Below are positions 33,937-41,854 of a stretch of DNA of 64,000 bases, piece after piece. Source of the DNA: Erysipelothrix tonsillarum DSM 14972 (GTDB lineage: Bacteria > Bacillota_I > Bacilli_A > Erysipelotrichales > Erysipelotrichaceae). Under the pieces are notes generated by a model that made no database searches, was not told the origin of the DNA, and saw nothing but the letters and a program-made list of their open reading frames with translations. Position 1 is the first letter of the stretch; each line of letters starts with the position of its first letter. The DNA lies in assembly GCF_000373785.1 (NCBI RefSeq), contig NZ_KB892377.1, forward strand, positions 584,934 to 648,933, in the 5' to 3' direction. A program made the position numbers and the translations under genes.

Positions 33937-34968
33937 CTACTCAAATCGCTTAAATTGATCAATGAATCGCTTATCATTTGTATAAAATGATCGAATATCA
34001 TCAATTCCATATTTAAGCATTGCGATACGTTCAACACCGATTCCAAAAGCAAATCCCGACAATCGCTCGTCCTCGTAACCGGCTGCACGTAAAACGTTTG
34101 GATGAACCATTCCACCACCTAATATTTCAATCCATCCTGTATCCTTACAAATATTACATCCTTTACCGCCACAGATATGGCATGTAACATCAATTTCGAC
34201 ACTTGGCTCTGTAAATTGGAAATAGCTTGGTCTGAAACGAATTTCGCGACTTTCGCCAAACATACGTTTCGCAAAAAGATTCAGTGTACCTTTAAGATCC
34301 GACAAGGTAATGCCATGACCTAAAACCAATCCCTCCATTTGAACAAATTGGTGTGAATGCGTTGCGTCATCATCATCACGGCGATAAACTTTACCGGGAC
34401 AGATAACTTTAACTGGTACAGAAGGTGCGTATTCTTCTAATGCTCGCATTTGAATTGCAGTTGTATGCGTTCTTAAAAGGGTGTGTTCATCGATAAAGAA
34501 CGTATCTTGCATTTCGCGCGCTGGGTGATCTTGGGGAATATTAGCACGTTCGAAGTTGTATAAATCAAGTTCAACTTCATCGCCTTCAACGACCTGATAA
34601 CCCATTTCTCTGAAAAAGTCTTCCATTTCGCGACGCATTAAAATCAACGGATTTTGACTTCCTTGCTTAAATTGAGTTCCTGGCAATGTAACATCGATTG
34701 CATCTTTCGCCATATCTCGTTCTAGCTTGATTGCTTCTAGATCTGCTTGTTTTTCTTTAAGTGCAGTTTCGATGCTTTGTTTCGCTTCATTTACGCGCTT
34801 ACCAAACAAAGGTTTTTCTTCATTCGATAAGTCTTTCATTTGGCCCATAACTTTTGTTAAATGACCTTTTTTACTTAGATATTCAATACGAACATCATTC
34901 AAGTGCTCAAGAGTTTTCGCTTCTTTTATCGCCTCAATCCCTTGAGTCATAATATCTTTCAAGTCCAT
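33937..34968 (-). CDS. pheS: Phenylalanyl-tRNA synthetase alpha subunit
   Basis: Class II catalytic subunit. From ATG 34968 (after AAGGAGG) it is 343 aa, starting MDLKDIMTQGIEAIKE. It has an N-terminal coiled coil, DHPAREMQDTF (motif 2 region), HQFVQMEGL and the C-terminal GFAFGIGVERIAMLKYG motif 3. A cysteine cluster CHICGGKGCNIC, common in Gram-positive PheS, lies near 270. The longer frame to 35028 would run through the T-box terminator and is rejected. Confidence 0.97.
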   Translation of the reverse strand: MDLKDIMTQGIEAIKEAKTLEHLNDVRIEYLSKKGHLTKVMGQMKDLSNEEKPLFGKRVNEAKQSIETALKEKQADLEAIKLERDMAKDAIDVTLPGTQFKQGSQNPLILMRREMEDFFREMGYQVVEGDEVELDLYNFERANIPQDHPAREMQDTFFIDEHTLLRTHTTAIQMRALEEYAPSVPVKVICPGKVYRRDDDDATHSHQFVQMEGLVLGHGITLSDLKGTLNLFAKRMFGESREIRFRPSYFQFTEPSVEIDVTCHICGGKGCNICKDTGWIEILGGGMVHPNVLRAAGYEDERLSGFAFGIGVERIAMLKYGIDDIRSFYTNDKRFIDQFKRFE

Positions 34969-34987
34969 ATAAATCCTCCTTAAACAT

Positions 34988-35205
34988 AAAAAAAACCGCA
35001 CGTCCAGGAACGTCAAGCGCGGTACCATCCTGATTTATACAATAAATGTATACATCTCTTCGTTTTTAACGCAAACGACACGGAAGTGATTAGCTTCTCT
35101 CCAAGATGAATTCGTAGGTAATCAATCAATAGTTCCATCAACCCTATTGTTTCTATAAATGATTATCCCTACTACTGCTTCTCTTCAATGATTTTTTATC
35201 CTCTT
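34988..35205 (-). promoter_or_regulatory. T-box riboswitch of pheS-pheT, specifier TTC (Phe)
   Basis: On the minus strand the leader shows a long stem I, a specifier loop GAATTCA with codon TTC at 35110-35108, the T-box GATGGTACCGCG (35029-35018) and a terminator whose ACCGC/GCGGT stem runs into eight T (34995-34988). Uncharged tRNA-Phe would pair with TTC and the T-box and allow readthrough into pheS. Confidence 0.93.
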
Positions 35206-35206
35206 T

Positions 35207-35235
35207 ATTATACCTAAAAGCGAGCATAAATTCAA
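35207..35235 (-). promoter_or_regulatory. Promoter of the pheS-pheT-yebC unit
   Basis: TTGAAT (35230-35235), a 17-base spacer and TATAAT (35207-35212) on the minus strand form a near-consensus promoter. The -35 lies exactly in the loop of the terminator that ends the upstream transporter genes. Confidence 0.8.
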
Positions 35236-35248
35236 GATTACACTCGCT
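35215..35248 (-). terminator. Terminator of the metal transporter genes
   Basis: An 11-pair stem with two G-U pairs (AGCGAGTGTAA at 35248-35238 and TTATGCTCGCT at 35229-35219) has an eight-base loop and a short TTTTA tail. The permease stop codon (35238-35240) is in the stem. Confidence 0.65.
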
Positions 35249-36035
35249 TAAATACAGCTTTTATAGAAATTAGACCAATAAGCACAGCAACACCTAATAA
35301 GACGATTGTGCCTCCTGGAGCTAAATTTAGATTATAAGATAAGGCAAGGCCAGCCCATACAAAGGCAAGTGAGAAGCCTATTGCATAGATCATCGTAGAT
35401 CGATAACTTTTGGATATTTGCATCGCACATGCCGTAGGAATCACCATCAGTGAAGATACAATTAAAGCCCCTACAATCCGAGATGCAATGGAAACCGTAA
35501 TCGCGGTCAAAATGGTGAATATGAGAGACATACGATTTGTATCAACACCGGATAAAGAAGCAGATTTTTCATCAAAAGCAATATAGAAAAATTCACGATA
35601 GTATTTAATTGATATGATAATGACAACAAGACTCAACAATATTGCAAGATAATTATCGCTTCCACCGATTGCGACAATACTTCCAAATAAGAAACTATTA
35701 AAATTCGCGGGATTTTTCACGAACCCCAATAATACACCTGATAAACCGATTCCGAAAGACATGATGATTGCAATAGCTAATTCTTGGTATTTTCCAAAGC
35801 GCTTTTGTATAAATTCGATACTCAACGCAGCAATTAAACTTAAAGCGATTGCTCCAACGATTGGGTTAAATCCCATAATAAGACCAATCGTGATTCCACT
35901 TAAGGATACATGGGATAAGGCATCGCCTATCATTGACATTCTTTTAAAAACTACGACAACACCAATAAGTGGAATAATAACCGCTAAAAGTCCCCCTACT
36001 AAAAAAGCTGTCCGCATAAATTCATATTTAAACAT
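35238..36035 (-). CDS. Zinc/manganese-type ABC transporter permease
   Basis: Membrane channel of a metal importer in the ZnuB/MntB/TroC family. The 265-aa protein has about eight or nine membrane segments and conserved pieces such as GDALSHVSLSGITIG (about 37-51), GVDTNRM and the C-terminal LAPGGTIVLLGV. It overlaps the ATPase gene by 8 bases. The substrate-binding lipoprotein normally encoded alongside is not here, so the metal (zinc or manganese) cannot be assigned. Confidence 0.92.
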   Translation of the reverse strand: MFKYEFMRTAFLVGGLLAVIIPLIGVVVVFKRMSMIGDALSHVSLSGITIGLIMGFNPIVGAIALSLIAALSIEFIQKRFGKYQELAIAIIMSFGIGLSGVLLGFVKNPANFNSFLFGSIVAIGGSDNYLAILLSLVVIIISIKYYREFFYIAFDEKSASLSGVDTNRMSLIFTILTAITVSIASRIVGALIVSSLMVIPTACAMQISKSYRSTMIYAIGFSLAFVWAGLALSYNLNLAPGGTIVLLGVAVLIGLISIKAVFKRV

Positions 36036-36705
36036 GCATCGTCACCTCGCTCACATGTCGATCTTTAACCTCTAAAATCCTACTAATATTCTGAATCTCA
36101 TGATCGATATTATGAGTAACCATAATGATCGTCATTTCACGTTCTTTATTAAGAACGGTTAAAAGTTTGTAGAGATTCTCAATTGAGGGCTGGTCTAAAC
36201 CATTTGTCGGTTCATCTAAAAATAATACATGAGGTTTCACAATTAATTCGCGTGCGATTAGAACGCGTTGCAACTGTCCACCTGAAAGATTTCCAATCAT
36301 TTCATTGGCATGAGATTCCATACCGACTATTTTTAGAACTTCCATTGCTTTTTGTGCACGTTGTTTCCGATAAAAGCTAAAAAAGTTTCCTTTAGGAAGT
36401 CTTAACATTACAATTTCGAGGGCAGTTGCTGGAAAATCAGCCACACTGAGTAACCCCCCCTGAGGTACATAACCAATTTCATTAAATTGGGTGAATTCAC
36501 TAATCGGTTCTCCGAGCAAATCTACCACTCCTTTTTGTGGTTTTTGAAATCCTAAAATCACTTTTAACAGAGTTGATTTCCCAGATCCATTTGCCCCTGT
36601 TAACGCAACAAAATCACCTTTCTCAATTGAGAAAGATACTGATTCAAGAATCTTGTTTTTTGAATATGAAAAATCCATATTTTCTATAGTGAGCACCGGT
36701 TCCAT
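36028..36705 (-). CDS. Zinc/manganese-type ABC transporter ATP-binding protein
   Basis: Cytoplasmic ATPase of the metal importer. The 225-aa protein has Walker A GANGSGKST (about 37-45), the Q-loop in IGYVPQGG, signature NLSGGQLQRVLIARE, Walker B LFLDEPTNGLD and the switch His in MVTHNID. AGGAGGTTG stands before the ATG. It is the first gene of a two-gene unit with a consensus promoter and a leader of about 100 bases. Confidence 0.93.
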   Translation of the reverse strand: MEPVLTIENMDFSYSKNKILESVSFSIEKGDFVALTGANGSGKSTLLKVILGFQKPQKGVVDLLGEPISEFTQFNEIGYVPQGGLLSVADFPATALEIVMLRLPKGNFFSFYRKQRAQKAMEVLKIVGMESHANEMIGNLSGGQLQRVLIARELIVKPHVLFLDEPTNGLDQPSIENLYKLLTVLNKEREMTIIMVTHNIDHEIQNISRILEVKDRHVSEVTMHV

Positions 36706-36746
36706 GATACAACCTCCTTTTTCTCTAATTACAGTTTATTAATCCA

Positions 36747-36801
36747 TTTGCATTGATCGAATTCATTGCCTAAAAGAATTTGATATATTTCTATATGCAA
36801 A
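36747..36801. repeat. Inverted repeat in the leader of the metal transporter genes
   Basis: TTTGCAT (36747-36753) and ATGCAAA (36795-36801) are seven-base inverted arms 41 bases apart, in the 5' leader of the transporter. They may be two half-sites for a regulator or the base of an RNA stem. They do not match a Zur, Fur or MntR consensus that I know. Confidence 0.35.
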
Positions 36802-36816
36802 CGGTTCGCAACAACT

Positions 36817-36845
36817 ATTATATGTGTGATTTATTGCTGTGTCAA
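36817..36845 (-). promoter_or_regulatory. Consensus promoter of the metal transporter genes
   Basis: A perfect TTGACA (36840-36845) and a perfect TATAAT (36817-36822) are separated by 17 bases on the minus strand. Such a strong core promoter usually implies a repressor, which fits metal-responsive control. Confidence 0.85.
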
Positions 36846-36895
36846 CAACAGTTATTCGTTTACGGTCATATCACTAAATTTTGACTTTAAAGATT

Positions 36896-36903
36896 GGTAT
36901 AAT
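36896..36903 (+). promoter_or_regulatory. Extended -10 promoter of nox
   Basis: GGTATAAT, preceded by T to give TGGTATAAT (36895-36903), lies 27 bases before the nox ATG. The -35 is weak. It diverges from the transporter promoter about 50 bases away. Confidence 0.6.
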
Positions 36904-36930
36904 ATGGCTATACAATTAGGAGGATTATGT

Positions 36931-38280
36931 ATGAAAGTTGTAGTTATTGGATGTACACATGCAGGGACATCCGCAGTTAAATCAATTTTAAATGAAGACC
37001 CTACTGCTGAGGTTAAGGTTTTCGAACGAAATGATAATGTTTCATTCCTATCATGTGGTATTGCTTTATATATCGGTGGCGTCGTAAAAGATGCTCAAAG
37101 TTTATTCTATTCAAGCCCTAAGGAACTTGCAGAATTAGGTGCTCATGTCCATATGGAACACAATGTAACCGATATTGATGTCGATGCAAAACGCGTTGCT
37201 GTTACTAATTTACTCACAAACGAAACATTTGAAGAAACTTATGATAAATTAGTTCTTACAACTGGGTCCTGGCCAATTGTTCCACCGATTCCTGGAATTG
37301 AGTCAGAAAACATTATGTTATGTAAAAACTATAATCAAGCGCAAGAAATTATCGCTCGTAAAGATAAAGCTGAAAAAGTTGTTATTGTTGGTGGTGGATA
37401 CATTGGAATCGAGCTTGTAGAAGCTTTTGGAGAATCAGGGAAAGATGTAACACTCATTGATGGTCTTGATCGTATCCTTAATAAATACTTAGACCCTGAA
37501 TTTACGGATGTATTGGAAGCTGATTTAAAAAACCGTGGTATAAAACTTGCATTAAATCAAACAGTTCAAGAATTTAAAACTGATTCGAATGGGAATGTAA
37601 GCCAAGTTATTACATCCGGTGGAAGTTATGACGCTGACCTCGTGATTATGTGTGTCGGTTTCCGACCAAGCACTGAGCTCATCAAAGGTAAAGTTGATAC
37701 ATTACCAAACGGTGCCATAAAAGTAAATGATTACATGCAAACCAGCCGTCCCGAAATCTACGCAGCAGGTGATAATGTTGCAGTTCACTATAACCCAACA
37801 GGTGACCATGCTTATATCCCTCTTGCTACAAACGCGGTTCGTATGGGAACGCTCGTTGGAAAAAATATTGTTGAAAATAAAGTTAAATATCGCGGTACCC
37901 AAGGAACTTCAGGGCTCTACCTCTTTGGCTATAATATTGGGTCAACGGGTGTAACAGTAAATTCTGCCCCTTTCTTTGGCCTCGAAGTAGATTCCGTTCT
38001 TGTTAAGGATAACTACCGTCCTGAGTTTATGCCAACAACAGAAGAAGTGATGATGAAACTTGTCTATGAAAAAGAAACACATCGCATCGTGGGTGGCCAA
38101 GTTATTTCTAAATATGATATTACTCAATCTGCAAACACACTTTCGTTAGCAGTACAAAACAAAATGACGATTGAAGATTTAGCTTATGTTGACTTTTTCT
38201 TCCAACCTCATTTTGATCGCCCTTGGAACTATTTAAACATCCTCGCACAAGCTGCTGTGGAACAAGAATCAAAAAAATAA
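36931..38280 (+). CDS. nox: Water-forming NADH oxidase (Nox2 / CoA-disulfide reductase family)
   Basis: Flavoenzyme that reduces O2 to water with NADH, restoring NAD+ and removing oxygen in fermenting Firmicutes. From ATG 36931 (after AGGAGG) it is 449 aa. The N-terminus MKVVVIGCTHAGTSA has the family FAD motif with His10, catalytic Cys42 lies in FLSCGIALYIGG, and VVIVGGGYIGIELVE (about 152-166) binds NADH. A C-terminal dimerisation domain follows. CoA-disulfide reductase shares the Cys42 layout, but GCTHAGTS is typical of Nox2. Confidence 0.92.
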   Translation: MKVVVIGCTHAGTSAVKSILNEDPTAEVKVFERNDNVSFLSCGIALYIGGVVKDAQSLFYSSPKELAELGAHVHMEHNVTDIDVDAKRVAVTNLLTNETFEETYDKLVLTTGSWPIVPPIPGIESENIMLCKNYNQAQEIIARKDKAEKVVIVGGGYIGIELVEAFGESGKDVTLIDGLDRILNKYLDPEFTDVLEADLKNRGIKLALNQTVQEFKTDSNGNVSQVITSGGSYDADLVIMCVGFRPSTELIKGKVDTLPNGAIKVNDYMQTSRPEIYAAGDNVAVHYNPTGDHAYIPLATNAVRMGTLVGKNIVENKVKYRGTQGTSGLYLFGYNIGSTGVTVNSAPFFGLEVDSVLVKDNYRPEFMPTTEEVMMKLVYEKETHRIVGGQVISKYDITQSANTLSLAVQNKMTIEDLAYVDFFFQPHFDRPWNYLNILAQAAVEQESKK

Positions 38281-38290
38281 TAATCAATTA

Positions 38291-38317
38291 AAAACCTCTC
38301 AATTAAGAGGTTTTTTT
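38291..38317 (+). terminator. Terminator of nox
   Basis: AAAACCTCT/AGAGGTTTT with a six-base loop (38291-38314) is followed by further T. It lies 10 bases after the stop. Confidence 0.88.
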
Positions 38318-38378
38318 CATATCTAAGCTTAAGTACATCACTATTTTCTTACTTGTTGATTCAAGATAGAAAAATATT

Positions 38379-38408
38379 GAGATTATTTCTTTTAATCTAA
38401 ATAATCTC
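38379..38408 (-). terminator. Possible terminator of the secreted-protein gene
   Basis: Ten-base arms GAGATTATTT/AAATAATCTC (38379-38388, 38399-38408) are followed on the minus strand by AATATTTTTC. The hairpin is AT-rich and 100 bases after the stop, so it is tentative. I see nothing else in 38409-38508. Confidence 0.4.
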
Positions 38409-38508
38409 TTTGATTTATATAACAACCGCCTCTATAAGAATGGTGTTAGTTACCCTGTGTGAGCTTCTTAGTAAGCAATCTAAACATTGCATTGAGCCAA
38501 TGCGGATT

Positions 38509-39720
38509 TCATTTTTGATTTTTTCTTTTCGTGAATTCTTCCATCAATATGTCATTTAAGTCCTTTTGACGCCACAGATTAAGCTGAGCAGTTTCATAAG
38601 ATTGAGCGCTGATATATCGATAGTATGTTGGAATCTTGTGAACATAGACACGACGGCATCGTTCGTCTACTTGATTCCATTGGTCTTGAACACGATAACA
38701 AGTTTGATAAACTCCAGGTATGCGCACATTTACCGTATTCGAAATAACCCTAATTCGGTTCGATATATCCTTATTATCACTGTCTTTTGCGCTTACTTTC
38801 TCATATTCGTTATATTTTTGATATTGGTTAATTGTTAAGGGACTCGCAGTAAGTGTGGGCAATAAACTATGTATACGGATTTTCATTGAACCCCCGGTAT
38901 AATTCACAAATGTACTTGGAATATGAACCGTGATTTCATCCCCTTCAACCAAACGTTGACGACCATCTACACATCCAGAGGCTTTTGCTTTTGTTTTAAA
39001 ATAGGAAACAATTCCCCGATACCGCTTCACATCGAGTATTTTATTAAATATAGCACCCTCTCGATAAAACGCTGTATTTCCGTGTGCACTCGAACACGAA
39101 TTACCATGCTCTACAACTTCTCCTTCGTAAGATGGTGAAGGCGTTGAGGTTGCGATGAGAGTATGATAATAAACAGTGAGTCCACCTTGTTGAAACAAGG
39201 AATCAATCGTTATATGTTTACCTAGATAACGATGCTCAACGGACTGCATACTTGCAAGATATAGTGGTATTTCTACAGTTCGATTGGTTTGAGGATGATA
39301 TATCTCTAAATAAGTTGCGTATTCCCCTTCAGGAAGCATACCAATCGGAACGACACCATTAAACCCTATGTTTTCATAGCGATGGTTACACATCCTTTTG
39401 GACCGCTCATGGTTACTACACCATCGATTTCCACGATAAGACATAAAACGTGATAGATTTATCGAATCCAATGATAGCTCATAAGTTTTATCAACCGGAC
39501 CACGCAAATGTAATCGAAACTGATGCGTATCTTCACCATAGTAATTTTGATAATCACGCACAAAGGCCCAGCCTCGCAAATGTAAATTACCTTCTAGAAA
39601 CGACACTTGAAGTAACTCATTTGGTACCCGTTGCCGATCATTTATAAACTCGGCCGAAACATTCATATAAGAACAAGTCATAAAAAATAAAAAACAAAAT
39701 AAATAGTAGTATATAAACAT
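38509..39720 (-). CDS. Secreted protein of unknown function with C-terminal Ig-like (DUF5011-like) domain
   Basis: I do not recognise the whole 403-aa protein. A hydrophobic leader (1-19, ending MNVSA-EF) looks like a signal peptide. A beta-rich domain (about 30-155) contains LHLRGWAFVRDY and VPIGMLPEGEYATYLEIY, the turn pattern of surface or carbohydrate-binding sandwiches. The C-terminal part (about 300-370) reads KVSAKDSDNKDISNRIRV, then NTVNVRIPGVYQTCYRVQD, the form of DUF5011/HYR Ig-like domains. It has several cysteines, possibly disulfides. No LPxTG, lipobox or enzyme motif is visible. It is a lone gene between nox and the metalloprotease. Confidence 0.75.
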   Translation of the reverse strand: MFIYYYLFCFLFFMTCSYMNVSAEFINDRQRVPNELLQVSFLEGNLHLRGWAFVRDYQNYYGEDTHQFRLHLRGPVDKTYELSLDSINLSRFMSYRGNRWCSNHERSKRMCNHRYENIGFNGVVPIGMLPEGEYATYLEIYHPQTNRTVEIPLYLASMQSVEHRYLGKHITIDSLFQQGGLTVYYHTLIATSTPSPSYEGEVVEHGNSCSSAHGNTAFYREGAIFNKILDVKRYRGIVSYFKTKAKASGCVDGRQRLVEGDEITVHIPSTFVNYTGGSMKIRIHSLLPTLTASPLTINQYQKYNEYEKVSAKDSDNKDISNRIRVISNTVNVRIPGVYQTCYRVQDQWNQVDERCRRVYVHKIPTYYRYISAQSYETAQLNLWRQKDLNDILMEEFTKRKNQK

Positions 39721-39780
39721 CCCCTATACTAAATACATTGTAAAAATAGAAGTTCATAAAAAAAAGACACTAAATGTGTC

Positions 39781-40464
39781 TTAATCATTTCTACGATTGA
39801 AAATTGCTATATAACGAAGAATACTCAATAATGTTCCCAGTAGTGCCGCAACATACGTTAATGCGGCAGCAGTAAGCATTTTTTTTGAGCCTTGTAATTC
39901 GCCTGCATCAAGAATTTGTTCTTGATCAAGAATTTTGATTGCTCGCATTGAAGCATCAAATTCAACAGGAAGCGTTACAAGTTGAAATACAGCAATCACG
40001 CCTAAAAGTACGATACCAATTTTTAAAAATTGTGGATTTCCAAATAAACCAATCATAATTGGAATCATACTAAACTTACTAGCAACAATTGCAAAAGGTA
40101 ATACGGTATTACGAAGTCCAATAAAACCGTAATTTTCAGCATGCTGAACCGCGTGACCACATTCATGAGCAGCAACCGATACAGATGCAATACTTGTTTC
40201 GTTATAAACTTTGGGCGAAAGTGCTACGATCTTTTTATTTGGATCATAATGATCACTTAACTCCCCACCATTTGATTGAACGACTTGAACATCATCAATA
40301 TTCTTTAATTCTAAAATACGTCGAGCAACTTGTGCCCCTGTCAAATGTTCGAGTGTGTCTACTTGACTGTATTTGCTGTACGCAGATTGGACATACATCT
40401 GTGCTGCAAAAGATATTATCGCGGCTAGAATTACAAATCCATAACCGACACCCATTAAACCCAT
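39781..40464 (-). CDS. Membrane zinc metalloprotease, YugP family
   Basis: Membrane-embedded zinc peptidase of the YugP/neutral zinc metallopeptidase group; substrates are unknown. From ATG 40464 (GGAGG at 5 bases) it is 227 aa. It has an N-terminal membrane segment (7-27), the zinc motif HECGH in VAAHECGHAVQHAE (about 98-111), two further hydrophobic segments (about 125-185) and a C-terminal one (about 200-220). The longer frame to 40509 would start inside the hup terminator and is rejected. Confidence 0.9.
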   Translation of the reverse strand: MGLMGVGYGFVILAAIISFAAQMYVQSAYSKYSQVDTLEHLTGAQVARRILELKNIDDVQVVQSNGGELSDHYDPNKKIVALSPKVYNETSIASVSVAAHECGHAVQHAENYGFIGLRNTVLPFAIVASKFSMIPIMIGLFGNPQFLKIGIVLLGVIAVFQLVTLPVEFDASMRAIKILDQEQILDAGELQGSKKMLTAAALTYVAALLGTLLSILRYIAIFNRRND

Positions 40465-40481
40465 ACTAACCTCCACTATAG

Positions 40482-40506
40482 AAAAAGGAGACAAGCTCCT
40501 TTTTTT
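40482..40506 (-). terminator. Terminator of hup
   Basis: AAAAAGGAG/CTCCTTTTT arms (40482-40490, 40496-40504) with a five-base loop end the hup unit on the minus strand, running into T. The stem lies between hup and the metalloprotease start. Confidence 0.8.
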
Positions 40507-40515
40507 CAATATTAA

Positions 40516-40800
40516 TTATTTTACTGCGTCTTTAAGAGCTTTTGCAGGTTTGAATCCTACACTGTGTGATGCAGCAATGCGAATCTTTTCTTTTGTTTGT
40601 GGATTAAATCCATCACGTTCTGCACGGTGGCGAACTTCAAATTTTCCAAAACCAGCTAAATCGACTGTTCCCTTATTTTCGAGAATTTCTTTTACCTCGT
40701 CTAGGAATGTTTCGATAAATTCATTTGCTTGTTTTTTACTAATATCTAATTTACTTGCGATTGACTCGCTTAATAATTTCTTGTTGTATGTTTCACTCAT
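40516..40800 (-). CDS. hup: HU-type nucleoid DNA-binding protein
   Basis: Histone-like protein that bends and compacts DNA. The 94-aa product has the HU fold: helix pair with KLLSESIASKLDISKKQA, saddle GFGKFEVRHRAERDGFNPQT and the C-terminal FKPAKALKDAVK. GGAGG precedes the ATG. hup after gpsA is the Firmicutes order. A TATAAT at 40834-40839 may give it its own promoter for high expression. Confidence 0.96.
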   Translation of the reverse strand: MSETYNKKLLSESIASKLDISKKQANEFIETFLDEVKEILENKGTVDLAGFGKFEVRHRAERDGFNPQTKEKIRIAASHSVGFKPAKALKDAVK

Positions 40801-40833
40801 ATTGAAACCTCCATTTCATAATCAAATAATATC

Positions 40834-40839
40834 ATTATA
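40834..40839 (-). promoter_or_regulatory. Possible -10 of hup
   Basis: TATAAT on the minus strand lies in the 55-base gap between gpsA and hup. No good -35 is seen at 16-18 bases. Confidence 0.4.
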
Positions 40840-40855
40840 ACCGCTATCTGACAAG

Positions 40856-41854
40856 TTAAATACGCTCAGGTTTCAAATCTCTCACCATTAATTCACTTAT
40901 GGCTTCAGAAGGGCGTTTTTCTTCATATATTATTTTGTATATTTGCTCGGTTATGGGCATATCAATGCCTTCTTCCACCGCAATTTCATAAACAACTTTG
41001 GCAGCAAACACGCCTTCTACCGTTTTGGTGTTGTGATCAAGAAAGCCTAGAGCCGAATCTTTACGGCCAATTTCCATACCCGCTTGAAAATTTCGGGAAT
41101 GAATTGATGTGGCCGTAACAACAAGATCACCAACACCACACAGACCTAAGTACGTATCCGGATGTCCACCCATGTGGACACCAAATCGCTGCATTTCTGT
41201 CAATCCCCGTGTAATCAAAGCTGCTCGCGCATTATCACCTGAGTCAAGTCCAGCGGCAATTCCACTGGCGAGCGCGATAATATTTTTAATGGCAACCCCA
41301 TATTGCGATCCCACTACATCATCATTTGTATAGACTCTAAAATATTCATTTGAAAATAATTGTTGAATATTCTCAGCGAGTTCTTGATTATCTGAGACAG
41401 CATTTATAGTCGTAATTTTTCTCAAAACGACTTCTTCTGCATGGGATGGGCCAATGAGACTTACGACCCCTTGTAATTTATCAGCATCAAGAACCCGTTT
41501 AATTACATGATCCAATAACTCATGTGTTGTTGGATGGAGTCCTTTTGCTACATTGATAATCACGACTGGATGTGTCAAATTTTGATTAAGCTCAACACAT
41601 ACTTCTTCGACAGCCGCGGTTGGTACAGCAAGTAAAATAATCTCAGAGTCTAAAATGTCCTCGAAATTTTGTGTAGCATCTAATTGTTCGTTAAGCTTCA
41701 CCCCAGGAAAGAATTCTTCATTTAAATGATATAAATGAATATCTACAACTTGATCAAGCTTACGCCCCCAGATCATCACTTCGTGGTCATTATCTGCTAA
41801 AACCTGACCTAAAGCGGTTCCCCAACTACCAGAACCTACAATTCCGATTTTCAT
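40856..41854 (-). CDS. gpsA: Glycerol-3-phosphate dehydrogenase [NAD(P)+]
   Basis: Makes sn-glycerol-3-phosphate from dihydroxyacetone phosphate for phospholipids, supplying PlsY. The 332-aa protein starts MKIGIVGSGSWGTALGQVL (NAD(P) binding), and has GPSHAEEV, the catalytic Lys in AIKNIIALASGIAAG and GLCGVGDLVVTATS. Its ATG shares one base with the der stop, indicating coupled translation. Confidence 0.97.
   Translation of the reverse strand: MKIGIVGSGSWGTALGQVLADNDHEVMIWGRKLDQVVDIHLYHLNEEFFPGVKLNEQLDATQNFEDILDSEIILLAVPTAAVEEVCVELNQNLTHPVVIINVAKGLHPTTHELLDHVIKRVLDADKLQGVVSLIGPSHAEEVVLRKITTINAVSDNQELAENIQQLFSNEYFRVYTNDDVVGSQYGVAIKNIIALASGIAAGLDSGDNARAALITRGLTEMQRFGVHMGGHPDTYLGLCGVGDLVVTATSIHSRNFQAGMEIGRKDSALGFLDHNTKTVEGVFAAKVVYEIAVEEGIDMPITEQIYKIIYEEKRPSEAISELMVRDLKPERI

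Noticed and set aside
34969-35028. Longer start for pheS
   Set aside because: It runs through the T-box terminator stem. ATG 34968 has a good AAGGAGG.
38319-38508. Mobile-element end or small RNA in the nox to secreted-protein gap
   Set aside because: Only one AT-rich inverted repeat is present, with no target duplication, promoter or second end.
40465-40509. Longer start for the metalloprotease
   Set aside because: The extra 15 codons lie in the hup terminator hairpin, while ATG 40464 has GGAGG at the right distance.
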